A stretch of DNA of 56,141 nt from JBMFVE01 sp049966155 (lineage in GTDB: Bacteria > Bacteroidota > Ignavibacteria > Kryptoniales > JAKASW01). Under the pieces are notes generated by a model that saw nothing but the letters and a program-made list of their open reading frames with translations, had not been told where the DNA came from and did no database searches. Made by a program: the position numbers and the translations under genes. The DNA is taken from the NCBI GenBank assembly GCA_049966155.1, contig JBMFVE010000013.1:1-56141 (forward strand), read 5' to 3'. Positions 1-7,922 of this stretch are shown here, in pieces (position 1 is the first letter of the stretch; every line of letters starts with the position of its first letter).

Positions 1-251
1 ACATAAGAAAACTTAATTTGATGTTGCCCTGCGGTTATATCCCGCACAAAATAATTGCCATCTATATCGGCCACTGTACCATTATTAGTTCCAACAACCA
101 AAACAGTCGCCGCTGGAAGCGGAGCGCCGTCGGAACCTTTAATAGTCCCCCTCAGCGAACCGGTTTGCTTCCCTTGAGAGAACACGTAGCTTGCATCCGT
201 AAAAACAAGCAGAAGCAATATAATCAGCCCCTTTAACCAACCAAGTTTCAT
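1..251 (-). CDS. N-terminus of a SusC/RagA-like TonB-dependent receptor (partial)
   Basis: Only the first ~83 residues are inside the window; the gene runs off the left edge. The reverse strand starts MKLGWLKG, has a hydrophobic signal peptide ending near VFSQG, and continues with a carboxypeptidase-regulatory-like beta-sandwich (SLRGTIKGSDG, then NGTVADIDGNY). That domain is the standard N-terminus of Bacteroidota TonB-dependent outer-membrane receptors; the plug and barrel are not visible, so another exported protein with this domain is possible. The ATG at 249-251 is preceded by AGGAG at good spacing. The gene follows rhaA by 62 bp on the same strand, so its likely job is import of rhamnose or rhamnose-containing oligosaccharides through the outer membrane (inference from position). 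Confidence 0.72.
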   Translation of the reverse strand, partial: MKLGWLKGLIILLLLVFTDASYVFSQGKQTGSLRGTIKGSDGAPLPAATVLVVGTNNGTVADIDGNYFVRDITAGQHQIKFSY

Positions 252-288
252 CGTCGCTCACTCCTTTTAATGAATTACACTCACGGTG

Positions 289-305
289 TTTCGATCGACT
301 CGAAA
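289..305. repeat. Perfect 6-5-6 inverted repeat in the rhaA-receptor gap
   Basis: TTTCGA and TCGAAA flank a 5-nt spacer, filling much of the 62-bp gap between the rhaA stop and the TonB receptor start. There is no T-run on the minus strand, so it is not a standard terminator. It could be a short intercistronic hairpin or a protein-binding site. Function unknown. Confidence 0.4.
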
Positions 306-313
306 GAGTATGG

Positions 314-1618
314 TCAGATAGCAGCGTGTACAGACGCCCTTTTTTTCAAAATATCAGCCTCGTATTTATCGATACTCTCTATGTACTCTTCACTGACCGG
401 CACATCGTTGATCAAGCAATAATAATCGTAAACTGCGCCGAAGGGCTTCGTCTTTAGTAATTCAAGATATGCGAGACGCTCAAAGTTCTTACCAGCTTCC
501 TCAAATCCTTTCAGTTTATTCGTAGGCTCCAAGAGTGCAAAAAGGAAAGCCAGCTGGACAGCTCGGGCACCGATGACATATGCTCCAACGCGATTGATAC
601 TAGCATCGAAATAATCCAGACCGATATGTACCCGATCCAACGCACCAGCGCGCACTATTTCTTGTGCGAGAAGTTGTACATCGTCATTGAATATCACCAC
701 ATGGTCGCTGTCCCAATGCACACCACGGCTAATGTGCAGCATTAGTCCGTCGAGAAACTGCAGCATCGCCGAAATTTTATCACCTGGCTGCTCTGTGGGA
801 TGGTAGTGACCAGTATCTATGCAAACCATTTTCTTATTCTTAACTGCATAGCCGAAGTAGAACTCATGAGAGCCGACAGTCATAGACTCGACGCCCAGGC
901 CGAATAGTTTTCCTTCTAATGAATCAAGTAAATATTCCCTAGGATATTCCTCCGCAAAAATCTCATCAAGCGAATCTTTCAAAATGGTTCTGTGCGTGTA
1001 GCGATCAACAGGCGTATCCTTTGAGCCATCAGGAATCCAAATGTTGTTAACGCACGGAGACCCGAGCTGCTTGCCCATTTCTGCTGCTATTCTCCTGGTT
1101 CGCTTTACGTGCTCGATCCAAAACTTCCGAATCTTCGCGTCTTTGCTTGACAACGTGTAGCCATTGTCAGCGTATGGGTGGGAGAAGCAAGTTGGATTAA
1201 AATCAAGTCCGATACCGAGTTTCTTAGCCCAGTCGATCCAGCTTTGAAAATGCTCCGGTTCTATTTCATCACGGTCAACCTTCTTACCTTTGAAATCACC
1301 ATAAATTGCATGGAGGTTTAACCTTTGTTTACCAGGAAGCAAACTCATTACTTTTTCTATATCCTGACGAAGCTCGTCGATCGTTCTGGCCTTCCCCGGA
1401 TAATTCCCCGTGACCTGTATGCCTCCTCCATTAAGTCTCACATTGGGTACCTCAAATCCGCCAACATCATCAGCTTGCCAGCAGTGGAGGCTTATTTCCA
1501 CTGTGTCTAATTTTCTTAGAACTTCCTCCGTATCAACTCCTATCTCAGCGTACTGTTCTTTTGCATTACGATAGGCTTCTTCTATCAACTTTATATTTTC
1601 TAATTTGATGTTCTCCAT
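314..1618 (-). CDS. rhaA: L-rhamnose isomerase RhaA
   Basis: Converts L-rhamnose to L-rhamnulose (EC 5.3.1.14) in the cytoplasm, the first committed step of the pathway. The sequence follows the E. coli-type RhaA along its whole length (about 434 aa against ~419): SLHCWQADDV near the start, TGNYPGKAR, RLNLHAIYGDF, LDFNPTCFSHP, VNNIWIPDG, the metal-site segment TGHYHPTE, HWDSDHVV and GLDYFDASINR. I place the start at ATG 1616-1618 because it is downstream of a GGAGGA box; the reading frame can extend to a TTG seven codons earlier, but that TTG touches the same box. It lies between rhaT and the TonB receptor in the rhamnose locus. Confidence 0.96.
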   Translation of the reverse strand: MENIKLENIKLIEEAYRNAKEQYAEIGVDTEEVLRKLDTVEISLHCWQADDVGGFEVPNVRLNGGGIQVTGNYPGKARTIDELRQDIEKVMSLLPGKQRLNLHAIYGDFKGKKVDRDEIEPEHFQSWIDWAKKLGIGLDFNPTCFSHPYADNGYTLSSKDAKIRKFWIEHVKRTRRIAAEMGKQLGSPCVNNIWIPDGSKDTPVDRYTHRTILKDSLDEIFAEEYPREYLLDSLEGKLFGLGVESMTVGSHEFYFGYAVKNKKMVCIDTGHYHPTEQPGDKISAMLQFLDGLMLHISRGVHWDSDHVVIFNDDVQLLAQEIVRAGALDRVHIGLDYFDASINRVGAYVIGARAVQLAFLFALLEPTNKLKGFEEAGKNFERLAYLELLKTKPFGAVYDYYCLINDVPVSEEYIESIDKYEADILKKRASVHAAI

Positions 1619-1660
1619 TTTTCTATTAGTGTCCTCCAAGTTGTAATTTTAACACGAGAC

Positions 1661-1677
1661 AGTCTCAACGAGAGACT
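1661..1677. repeat. Perfect 6-5-6 inverted repeat upstream of rhaA
   Basis: AGTCTC and GAGACT flank AACGA in the 138-bp gap between the rhaT stop and the rhaA start. The sequence that follows on the minus strand is not T-rich, so a rho-independent terminator is unlikely. It could be an intercistronic stem that affects mRNA stability or an operator ahead of rhaA. Confidence 0.4.
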
Positions 1678-1756
1678 TTAAGCACGAAATATGCGGAAGC
1701 GTACGAAAAATGTTTCAATCATTGGTGTTTTTCATATGCTCCACAGGCAAAAGCTT

Positions 1757-2929
1757 CTATCTTTGGACTCCTAACAAGTTCCCGTAACCAATAATAATTG
1801 TTGATGCAACAAGTGTGAACAGGGCAACTCCAAGTAAAAACTTTGAAAGGGCACTGGTGTTTTGCCATTCCTTCAGATAAATCCCCCATAAGGAGCCGAA
1901 AATAATTATACTCGCCATGTGAAGTGTCCAGCTCGAGAACCTGTATTTTCCCATTTGTGTCTCACCCATAGTATAAAAGAAAAACTGAAAGTACCACGTC
2001 GTACCCGCCAGGGCACTGAAGAGATAATTTGTAATCAACGGAACGCGTGTTCCCCGAGGGCCAATCCCGACTTTGGCTAGAGGATCTCCGGCCGGTGGAT
2101 CATCTGGATCAAAAGCAAGGAGGGTGTCTGCTTCACCTTCAAGTTGAGTTTTAGATTCTACCATCTTCACCCGACCGAAGTACTCACCAATTGTCTGATT
2201 CTTTATCAAGAGGTATGAGCACCAAACAAGATTTGTGACAAACCCTCCAGCAACGATGACTATGATTTTCGGCAAACCAGTCCAGATTGGATCAGCACCA
2301 TAATGCAATGCGCTCACAGAGATTGGGACTGAAGAAGCCAAGCCAAACGCGAAACACGAGCTCATTACACCAGAAAATACAGCAATAAGTATCCCCTTTC
2401 GCAGATTAAACTCCTGAATTGTCTTACGCTTCTGCTCATCGCTCATTTCTCTTTCTTTCGATAAACCTGCAGCTGAGGTAATCGCTATACCGAGAAGCGC
2501 AAATACCGAACCGATCAAGATAACCTGCCCCGGAATTGATTGTAGTTTCGTCCCGATCGTCCCGTCAAATATTGGTGGTATCCAGGTCCCAAACAGAGCA
2601 GTGAGCCCCAAAATAATGCCTGTTCCCAAAGACAGCCCAAGGTATCGCATCGTCAGTCCGTACGTCAGGCCACCGAAGCCCCACATCATTCCCCAGAAGA
2701 AAGTCCATGCGAGAACACTGAAAGGCTGTTGCCCCAAGACCTGAGTCAGATGTGGTACCAACAAGAAACCAAGTGCCCATGGAGCGATGATCCAGCTGAA
2801 GATACCGCCCAGGAGCCAATAAACCTCCCACGACCAGTTCTTAACGGCTTTGAACGGCACATAGAAGCTGCCAGAAGCAAAGCCTCCTAACCAATGGAAT
2901 AAAACACCGAGGATGGGATTCGGGTTCAT
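1757..2929 (-). CDS. rhaT: L-rhamnose/H+ symporter RhaT
   Basis: Inner-membrane permease of the RhaT family (drug/metabolite transporter superfamily), importing L-rhamnose with protons. The 390 residues hold about ten hydrophobic helices and align with E. coli RhaT in order: HWLGGFASGSFYVPFK then KNWSWEVYWLLGG near the N-terminus, YGLTMRYLGLSLGTGI around residue 90, EFNLRKGILIAVFSGVMSS around residue 175, and WYFQFFFYTMGE with SWTLHM near residue 320-335. A charged loop around residues 240-285 is longer than in E. coli. It is 157 bp downstream of rhaM and 138 bp upstream of rhaA. Being next to an outer-membrane receptor suggests two-step uptake of the sugar. Confidence 0.94.
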   Translation of the reverse strand: MNPNPILGVLFHWLGGFASGSFYVPFKAVKNWSWEVYWLLGGIFSWIIAPWALGFLLVPHLTQVLGQQPFSVLAWTFFWGMMWGFGGLTYGLTMRYLGLSLGTGIILGLTALFGTWIPPIFDGTIGTKLQSIPGQVILIGSVFALLGIAITSAAGLSKEREMSDEQKRKTIQEFNLRKGILIAVFSGVMSSCFAFGLASSVPISVSALHYGADPIWTGLPKIIVIVAGGFVTNLVWCSYLLIKNQTIGEYFGRVKMVESKTQLEGEADTLLAFDPDDPPAGDPLAKVGIGPRGTRVPLITNYLFSALAGTTWYFQFFFYTMGETQMGKYRFSSWTLHMASIIIFGSLWGIYLKEWQNTSALSKFLLGVALFTLVASTIIIGYGNLLGVQR

Positions 2930-3086
2930 CTAAGAATTCCTTATAAAAACTTAAGTTAGCTAAGCAAATTCAACAATAGAGTATATGAATACTAATAGCG
3001 AAAATTGAAAGGAGCGAGTTAACACAGTGCCCAGGATGTTGAAAAGTGGCATTTGGAGATTCATGCTTAGATCCCATAATTTTCTT

Positions 3087-3401
3087 TTAGTCCATGTGAA
3101 ACACTTCTTCCAGCGGGATGGAGACCGGGGAAGAATCGGGGTTGGTTTCCATAATGTCAGACATATATTTCCACCACCGACGGACAATTGGGTTCTCTCC
3201 CAAATCTTGGGAGGATTTTTCTCCGTACTGGCTTTGGACAGCAAAGAGCGTATTACTTTCCGCGTCCAAGTAAATAGTGTAGTCCCGGACGCCGGATGCA
3301 GTTAAGACAGCTTTTAATTCAGGCCAGATGGCTTTGTGTCTGCGGATGTATTCGTCTTTGCATCCGCTTTTCAATTTCATCTTAAAGGCAAATCTTTGCA
3401 T
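3087..3401 (-). CDS. rhaM: L-rhamnose mutarotase RhaM
   Basis: Interconverts the alpha and beta anomers of L-rhamnose to feed the isomerase. From MQRFAFKMKLK the protein is 104 aa, exactly the E. coli RhaM length, with family landmarks RRHKAIWPELKAVL, YTIYLDAESNTLFA, RRWWKYMSDIM and the C-terminal NPDSSPVSIPLEEVF. The frame stays open upstream to an ATG at 3446, but that start adds 15 residues absent from the family and has no convincing ribosome-binding site, whereas the ATG at 3399-3401 follows GGGGAG closely. It heads the rhaM-rhaT-rhaA segment, 190 bp after lutBA, a gap large enough for its own promoter. Confidence 0.93.
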   Translation of the reverse strand: MQRFAFKMKLKSGCKDEYIRRHKAIWPELKAVLTASGVRDYTIYLDAESNTLFAVQSQYGEKSSQDLGENPIVRRWWKYMSDIMETNPDSSPVSIPLEEVFHMD

Positions 3402-3475
3402 AAGCTCCCCATAGTTTTCTTCTGGATAGAAGCGAACCATAACCACAGATCAAAATCTCAAAGGGATGGCAATAC

Positions 3476-3508
3476 ATAATATATCAGTCCTGACATGCAC
3501 GCTGTGCA
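3476..3508 (-). promoter_or_regulatory. Candidate promoter/operator ahead of rhaM-rhaT-rhaA
   Basis: The 190-bp gap before rhaM contains TGCAC-GCT-GTGCA (3496-3508) and, on the minus strand just downstream, ATATATTAT (3476-3484), which resembles a -10 box. A second TGCAC...GTGCA pair with a 9-nt spacer sits at 3573-3591, against the lutBA stop. The arrangement would suit an operator overlapping a promoter for the second half of the rhamnose locus. The arms are only 5 bp, so this is tentative. Confidence 0.3.
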
Positions 3509-3591
3509 AGTCGAGTTTCCACTAAATTGTGTTTTGATTCTTCTATAATCATTGTACTCCTCCGGGTTCACCTGCACGGGACTGTTGTGCA

Positions 3592-5811
3592 TCAATCAGT
3601 TAAAAGTGTATCTAAAAACTGAACTGGATGATAGACAGGAATGGAGATCTCCGATCGGATTTGTTCGCGACAAGATGTACCACTTGCAAGAAGTACTGTG
3701 CCCTTATCAAATGAAAGCGTCCTATTTATCTGGCTCATAAGGTCATCACCAACCCTCTTACTTATATCATAGTATTCCTTCTTATAACCAAAACTGCCTG
3801 CCATCCCACAACACTCCACATTCGAGACGTCAACTGTAAATCCAACTCTTCTGAAGAATTCTGGAGTAACATTGCCTCCTCCAATGGTTTTCAGTTGGCA
3901 ATGAGCGTGATAGAAAATTCGATTAAGGGGAGACGCGTTTTTTTTCAAATGATTAGTTAGGTCTAACCTGCCACTGATGATCAAACCATTCAGGTATTCG
4001 ATTGGATCGAAGGTGTGCTTAGAAAGTTTTTCAAACAACGTGTCACCGTGCAGTAATGTCTTATAGTCACGTCTGAACATTGATAGAACGCTGGGCTCGA
4101 CAACTATAATGTCATTACCTTCATCAACGAGCCTGCCAAGATAAGCAGAGAGATTGCGGGCTTTCTGTTCTGCCTTCTCTATAATTCCCTGTGACTGCGA
4201 TCCTCTGCCGTCGTCATAAACTTCACTAAGAGTGATTGGTAACCCCAACTTGTCAAATATCCTGATTGTCGCCATTCCGACTTCTGGGTCATTATAGGTG
4301 GTATAGATGTCCGCAAATAAAACAATACCTGACGGTAAATAAACTTTATTCGCTACATTGGTGCTCCTACGATATTTCCGATATTGCTTTGTCAGTGTTT
4401 TGGGGGCAAAAGGAGGAATCGCCCGACGCCTATCAATCCCGGCCACATTCTCCATAATTGTTCTGCTGATGGGGAGATTGATAATCCAATTTGAAATTGT
4501 GGGTGCTACCGTGGCAACCCTGGCTAATTCCGAAAAGTACCCGAAAAAGTATTGCTGAATTGAAGGGCCTCCGGCAGCTTTCATCAAACGATTCTTAATG
4601 ACGGTATTTAATCTTGGGATATCAATTTTAACAGGACAATTGGGAACGCATCTGGAACATCCAGTACACAATTCTGCGAAGCTTGCTTTTTCAAGACTAC
4701 CGCTCGTTGCAAGCGTCCACGCACCTCCGATGCCACCAGTATAACACTCTCCACCAAAAGCGTGACCTCCAACCACCTGAAAGTTTGCACAAGAATTCAT
4801 ACATGCGCTGCATCTTATGCAATAAAGTGCTTCTTTCAAATCCTCGTCCTGTCGCATCTTCATCCGGCCATTGTCAACAAGGACTAGATAGAACTCCCGT
4901 TTCTCATCGGATCTACCGTTCAGGTTTAAAATCGGCAAGTCAATCGGCGGCTCTAATATATTTGTATACGATGTCAGCGACTGTCCTGTTCCGCTTGCAG
5001 CCAAGAGTTCAATGAATATTCCAAAATCATTCTTTCTCGGAATAATCTTTTCTATCCCGGCGACGGCAATATGGACAGCCGGAAGTTGAGTCGTAAGTCG
5101 AATATTACCCTCACTTTCCACCAGTAGAATTGCACCTTCCTCGGCAGCAATCAGATTTGCGCCCGAAATCCCAACATCTGCTGAGAGAAATTTCTTTCTT
5201 AAAATATCTCTAGCGAAGCGTGTGAGTTCTTCGCCAGTATCGAGCGGCGCGTCGGTCTTGAAGTTTCTTTTGAATAGCTCGGATATACTTTCCCTGCTCC
5301 TGTGGATGGCTGGTGCAATGATATGCGACGGTTGTTCCTTTGACACTTGCAGAATAAATTCGGCCAGGTCCGTTTCAGCAACTTCGATCCCTGCATTTAT
5401 TAACTCATGATTTAATTCAATTTCTTCACTCGTAATCGACTTGGCTTTTACAACCAGCTTCGCTTGGTGCGATAAACAAACCTTCTTTATATAATCAGTT
5501 GCTTCCTCTTTTGAATTCGCAAGGAAGACCTCCCCACCGCGAGCCGCGATTGTGCTCGTAAGTTTCTTGACAAGCTCCGGGAGATTTTCAATTGCTTCCT
5601 CTTTTATCTTTCGTGCCTGGTCTTTCAACTCCTCATAATCATCTATCTTCTGAACTGCCTTGTATCGGTTCGCATTGAAGGTTTGCGTATTAAGACGTAA
5701 TGCATCGCTCTCAACTTCAAGCGCCAACTTGATTGCTTCGTGAAGGGCCTGCTTAGTTGATTTATCAGCAACCTGTCTTGGATGTATTCTATAATCGTTA
5801 ATGTTCCCCAT
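3592..5811 (-). CDS. lutBA: Fused LutB-LutA-type iron-sulfur L-lactate oxidation protein
   Basis: A 739-aa fusion of the LutB and LutA components of the LutABC L-lactate dehydrogenase complex, which oxidises L-lactate to pyruvate. Residues ~1-310 form a LUD domain (GISGANLIAAEEGAI, TQLPAVHIAVAGIEKI). Two ferredoxin-type cluster motifs follow, CIRCSACMNSC near residue 334 and CTGCSRCVPNCP near 387. The C-terminal part is LutA/GlpC-like, with HAHCQLK and ECCGMAGSFG near residue 669 and a final SCREQI. The first of the two Cys-rich repeats is degenerate: FADIYTTYNDP is recognisable, but where CCGRP is normally found the sequence reads DDGRG (~535). Start is ATG, 4 bp after lutC. In this locus it should consume the lactate made from lactaldehyde by RhaEW. 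Confidence 0.9.
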   Translation of the reverse strand: MGNINDYRIHPRQVADKSTKQALHEAIKLALEVESDALRLNTQTFNANRYKAVQKIDDYEELKDQARKIKEEAIENLPELVKKLTSTIAARGGEVFLANSKEEATDYIKKVCLSHQAKLVVKAKSITSEEIELNHELINAGIEVAETDLAEFILQVSKEQPSHIIAPAIHRSRESISELFKRNFKTDAPLDTGEELTRFARDILRKKFLSADVGISGANLIAAEEGAILLVESEGNIRLTTQLPAVHIAVAGIEKIIPRKNDFGIFIELLAASGTGQSLTSYTNILEPPIDLPILNLNGRSDEKREFYLVLVDNGRMKMRQDEDLKEALYCIRCSACMNSCANFQVVGGHAFGGECYTGGIGGAWTLATSGSLEKASFAELCTGCSRCVPNCPVKIDIPRLNTVIKNRLMKAAGGPSIQQYFFGYFSELARVATVAPTISNWIINLPISRTIMENVAGIDRRRAIPPFAPKTLTKQYRKYRRSTNVANKVYLPSGIVLFADIYTTYNDPEVGMATIRIFDKLGLPITLSEVYDDGRGSQSQGIIEKAEQKARNLSAYLGRLVDEGNDIIVVEPSVLSMFRRDYKTLLHGDTLFEKLSKHTFDPIEYLNGLIISGRLDLTNHLKKNASPLNRIFYHAHCQLKTIGGGNVTPEFFRRVGFTVDVSNVECCGMAGSFGYKKEYYDISKRVGDDLMSQINRTLSFDKGTVLLASGTSCREQIRSEISIPVYHPVQFLDTLLTD

Positions 5812-5815
5812 GCTA

Positions 5816-6358
5816 TTATACCAAAACTATGATATGCAATCTCCCCGGACCGTGAACGCCGACCACAAGGGGACCCATGTCCGCAGTAGCGCTTGGTCCG
5901 GTAATGAACGAGAAACTTCGCATTAAGCTCCCCCCTATAGTACTTTCTCGGGAAAAAATATCCCTAGGCCTGGGAACAATTGTGCGGGCATCGACGATAG
6001 CAATGTGCTTTCGAGTTAGCAGACTCGCTGGACTCCCCAGATTTCTTGAAACGGATACGCATACGGAGCCTGTGCTGGCAACAGCACAAAATGCATCAGT
6101 CACACCAGTTGTGATCGACGACAGTTGTTCTTTCGTTGGTTTTGTGACCACCCTCCTGTCTCTAAGAAAAATTTCGAACAGCGCTAAGCTTAAATAATCC
6201 GGCTCGGCTAATAAAATTGATTTGTCGTCGGACGTAGCTTTCTGAAGTGAAGCATTAAGTTCCTCAGGGCTTTTCTGAATTGTTTCAACAGTTGCCCCTA
6301 CTGCCTCCGCCGACTCAAGGAACCGGTCAGTCAGTCCACTCTGAATGCTATTCAGCAT
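5816..6358 (-). CDS. lutC: LutC-type LUD domain protein
   Basis: 180-aa LUD-domain protein matching the LutC subunit of the LutABC lactate-utilisation complex. The diagnostic C-terminal stretch is present: FITGPSATADMGPLVVGVHG followed by PGRLHIIVL. The middle has AEPDYLSLALFEIF and VTDAFCAVASTGSV. LutC has no iron-sulfur motifs here, as is usual. It sits 33 bp after rhaB and 4 bp before lutBA, so the two are probably co-translated. The placement inside a rhamnose operon, with no lactate permease, indicates it handles internally generated L-lactate. Confidence 0.9.
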   Translation of the reverse strand: MLNSIQSGLTDRFLESAEAVGATVETIQKSPEELNASLQKATSDDKSILLAEPDYLSLALFEIFLRDRRVVTKPTKEQLSSITTGVTDAFCAVASTGSVCVSVSRNLGSPASLLTRKHIAIVDARTIVPRPRDIFSRESTIGGSLMRSFSFITGPSATADMGPLVVGVHGPGRLHIIVLV

Positions 6359-6391
6359 ATTTTACCATGCCAATATCAAATCTTTTTAATC

Positions 6392-7897
6392 TCAATCTTC
6401 TGCAAAGGATGCTTCTGACAATATTTCACGGAAGGCTTTCTCGTTGTCAATGAAATAGCTACTACCAGTAGGCTCGTACAAATGAAGCTGAAAAGAGTCT
6501 GCGACAATATGCCGCCATTCGTCAACATTTGAAATCGCACGGACTGCCAATGATTGTACTCCAACATTGCCGACAACGGCGCCTTCGATCGGACCGGCTA
6601 CAACAGTGCATCCAACGGCGTCTGCCGTCAGTTGCATGAGCAGCTCGTTTTGTGTTCCTCCACCAACAGCATATACTCTATCCGTTCTTTTACCGATGAT
6701 ATCCTCAAGCTCCTTCTTAGCTCTTCTGTAGCTAAATGCCAAACTTTCCAGAATCACCATCACAATATATCCTATGCTGGACTTTGTCCTTTGCCCAGAC
6801 TTGCTCAGAAACGCCAATATTTTCTCAGGCATATTATCCGGTTTCAAAAATCCGGGATCATCCAAATCGATCCAGGCATTCACGGGCCACTCCTTTCTCG
6901 CCAGATCTGTTAAGACGGAGTAGCTGTACTCCTCAGATTTTGCAGACCAATATCTTCTGCACTCTTGAAGTGGCCACAGGCCCACTATATTCTTCAAGAG
7001 ACGTGTCGTACCTGCTACGCCTCCTTCGTTTGTGAAATTATATTCCATTGCGCGATGACTGAGGAATGGTCTATTTACTTCAACACCCATAAGTGACCAA
7101 GTACCGGAGCTCAGGAATGCCCAATTACTTTTCCCATCTGACGGAACCGAAACAATGGCAGACGCAGTATCGTGACCGGCGGTCGCGATAACTGGTATAT
7201 CTGGGTCTAAATTTGTTCTCTTTGCAATGGATGGGAGCAAAGTTCCCAAGACCGTACCGGGTTCTATCATTTCGGGAAATAATTTCTTCGGCAGCTGGAA
7301 ACTTTCGATTAGATCCCACGCCCAATCTCTTTTAAGTGGGTCCGCCAACCCGGTTGTTGAGGCTATGGTAAATTCCGCCTTCATCTCGCCTGAGAGTAAG
7401 TAATTTATGAAGTCAGGTAGAAGTAGCATCTTATCGGCCAGAGTAAGAAAACTAGATTTTTTTTTCTTCTCGGATAAAAGCTGAAACACTGTATTGAATT
7501 GGGCAAACTGGATACCTGTTCTCTTATAAATTTTCTCTCTCGGAACCAGCTTGAACGCCTCCTCCATAATATGGTCAGTTCGGTCATCGCGGTAATGATA
7601 TGGATAGCCAATAATTCTCCCCTCAGGGTCGAGCAAGACATAATCAACGCCCCATGTGTCCACTCCGATCCCTTCGAAATGTGGACCGAAGGAGGCCCGC
7701 GCTTTTGCTAATCCCGTTAGTATCTCCTCATATATGCGTAGGATGTCCCAGTGAAAACCTTTTTCATACTTTATAGCGGGGGTGTTGAACCGATAAATCT
7801 CATTTAATTCGATTTTGCGATCTTTTAGTGTCACAACAACACATCGACCGCTCTCGGCACCGAGGTCGAAAGCGATGAACTTCTTTTCAGTAGTCAT
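6392..7897 (-). CDS. rhaB: Rhamnulokinase RhaB
   Basis: FGGY-family carbohydrate kinase, 501 aa, that phosphorylates L-rhamnulose to L-rhamnulose 1-phosphate with ATP. The N-terminus has FIAFDLGAESGR, the phosphate-binding loop form characteristic of RhaB, followed by FHWDILRIYEEIL and GIGVDTWGVDYVLLD. The second domain contains TAGHDTASAIVSVP, AFLSSGTWSLMGVE, NEGGVAG and the late AVGGGTQNELLMQLTADAVG, where the adenosine site lies. It is 25 bp downstream of rhaEW and 33 bp upstream of lutC on the same strand. No anomalies seen. Confidence 0.95.
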   Translation of the reverse strand: MTTEKKFIAFDLGAESGRCVVVTLKDRKIELNEIYRFNTPAIKYEKGFHWDILRIYEEILTGLAKARASFGPHFEGIGVDTWGVDYVLLDPEGRIIGYPYHYRDDRTDHIMEEAFKLVPREKIYKRTGIQFAQFNTVFQLLSEKKKKSSFLTLADKMLLLPDFINYLLSGEMKAEFTIASTTGLADPLKRDWAWDLIESFQLPKKLFPEMIEPGTVLGTLLPSIAKRTNLDPDIPVIATAGHDTASAIVSVPSDGKSNWAFLSSGTWSLMGVEVNRPFLSHRAMEYNFTNEGGVAGTTRLLKNIVGLWPLQECRRYWSAKSEEYSYSVLTDLARKEWPVNAWIDLDDPGFLKPDNMPEKILAFLSKSGQRTKSSIGYIVMVILESLAFSYRRAKKELEDIIGKRTDRVYAVGGGTQNELLMQLTADAVGCTVVAGPIEGAVVGNVGVQSLAVRAISNVDEWRHIVADSFQLHLYEPTGSSYFIDNEKAFREILSEASFAED

Positions 7898-7922
7898 AAT
7901 AGAATTAGAGCTATTTTACTTC

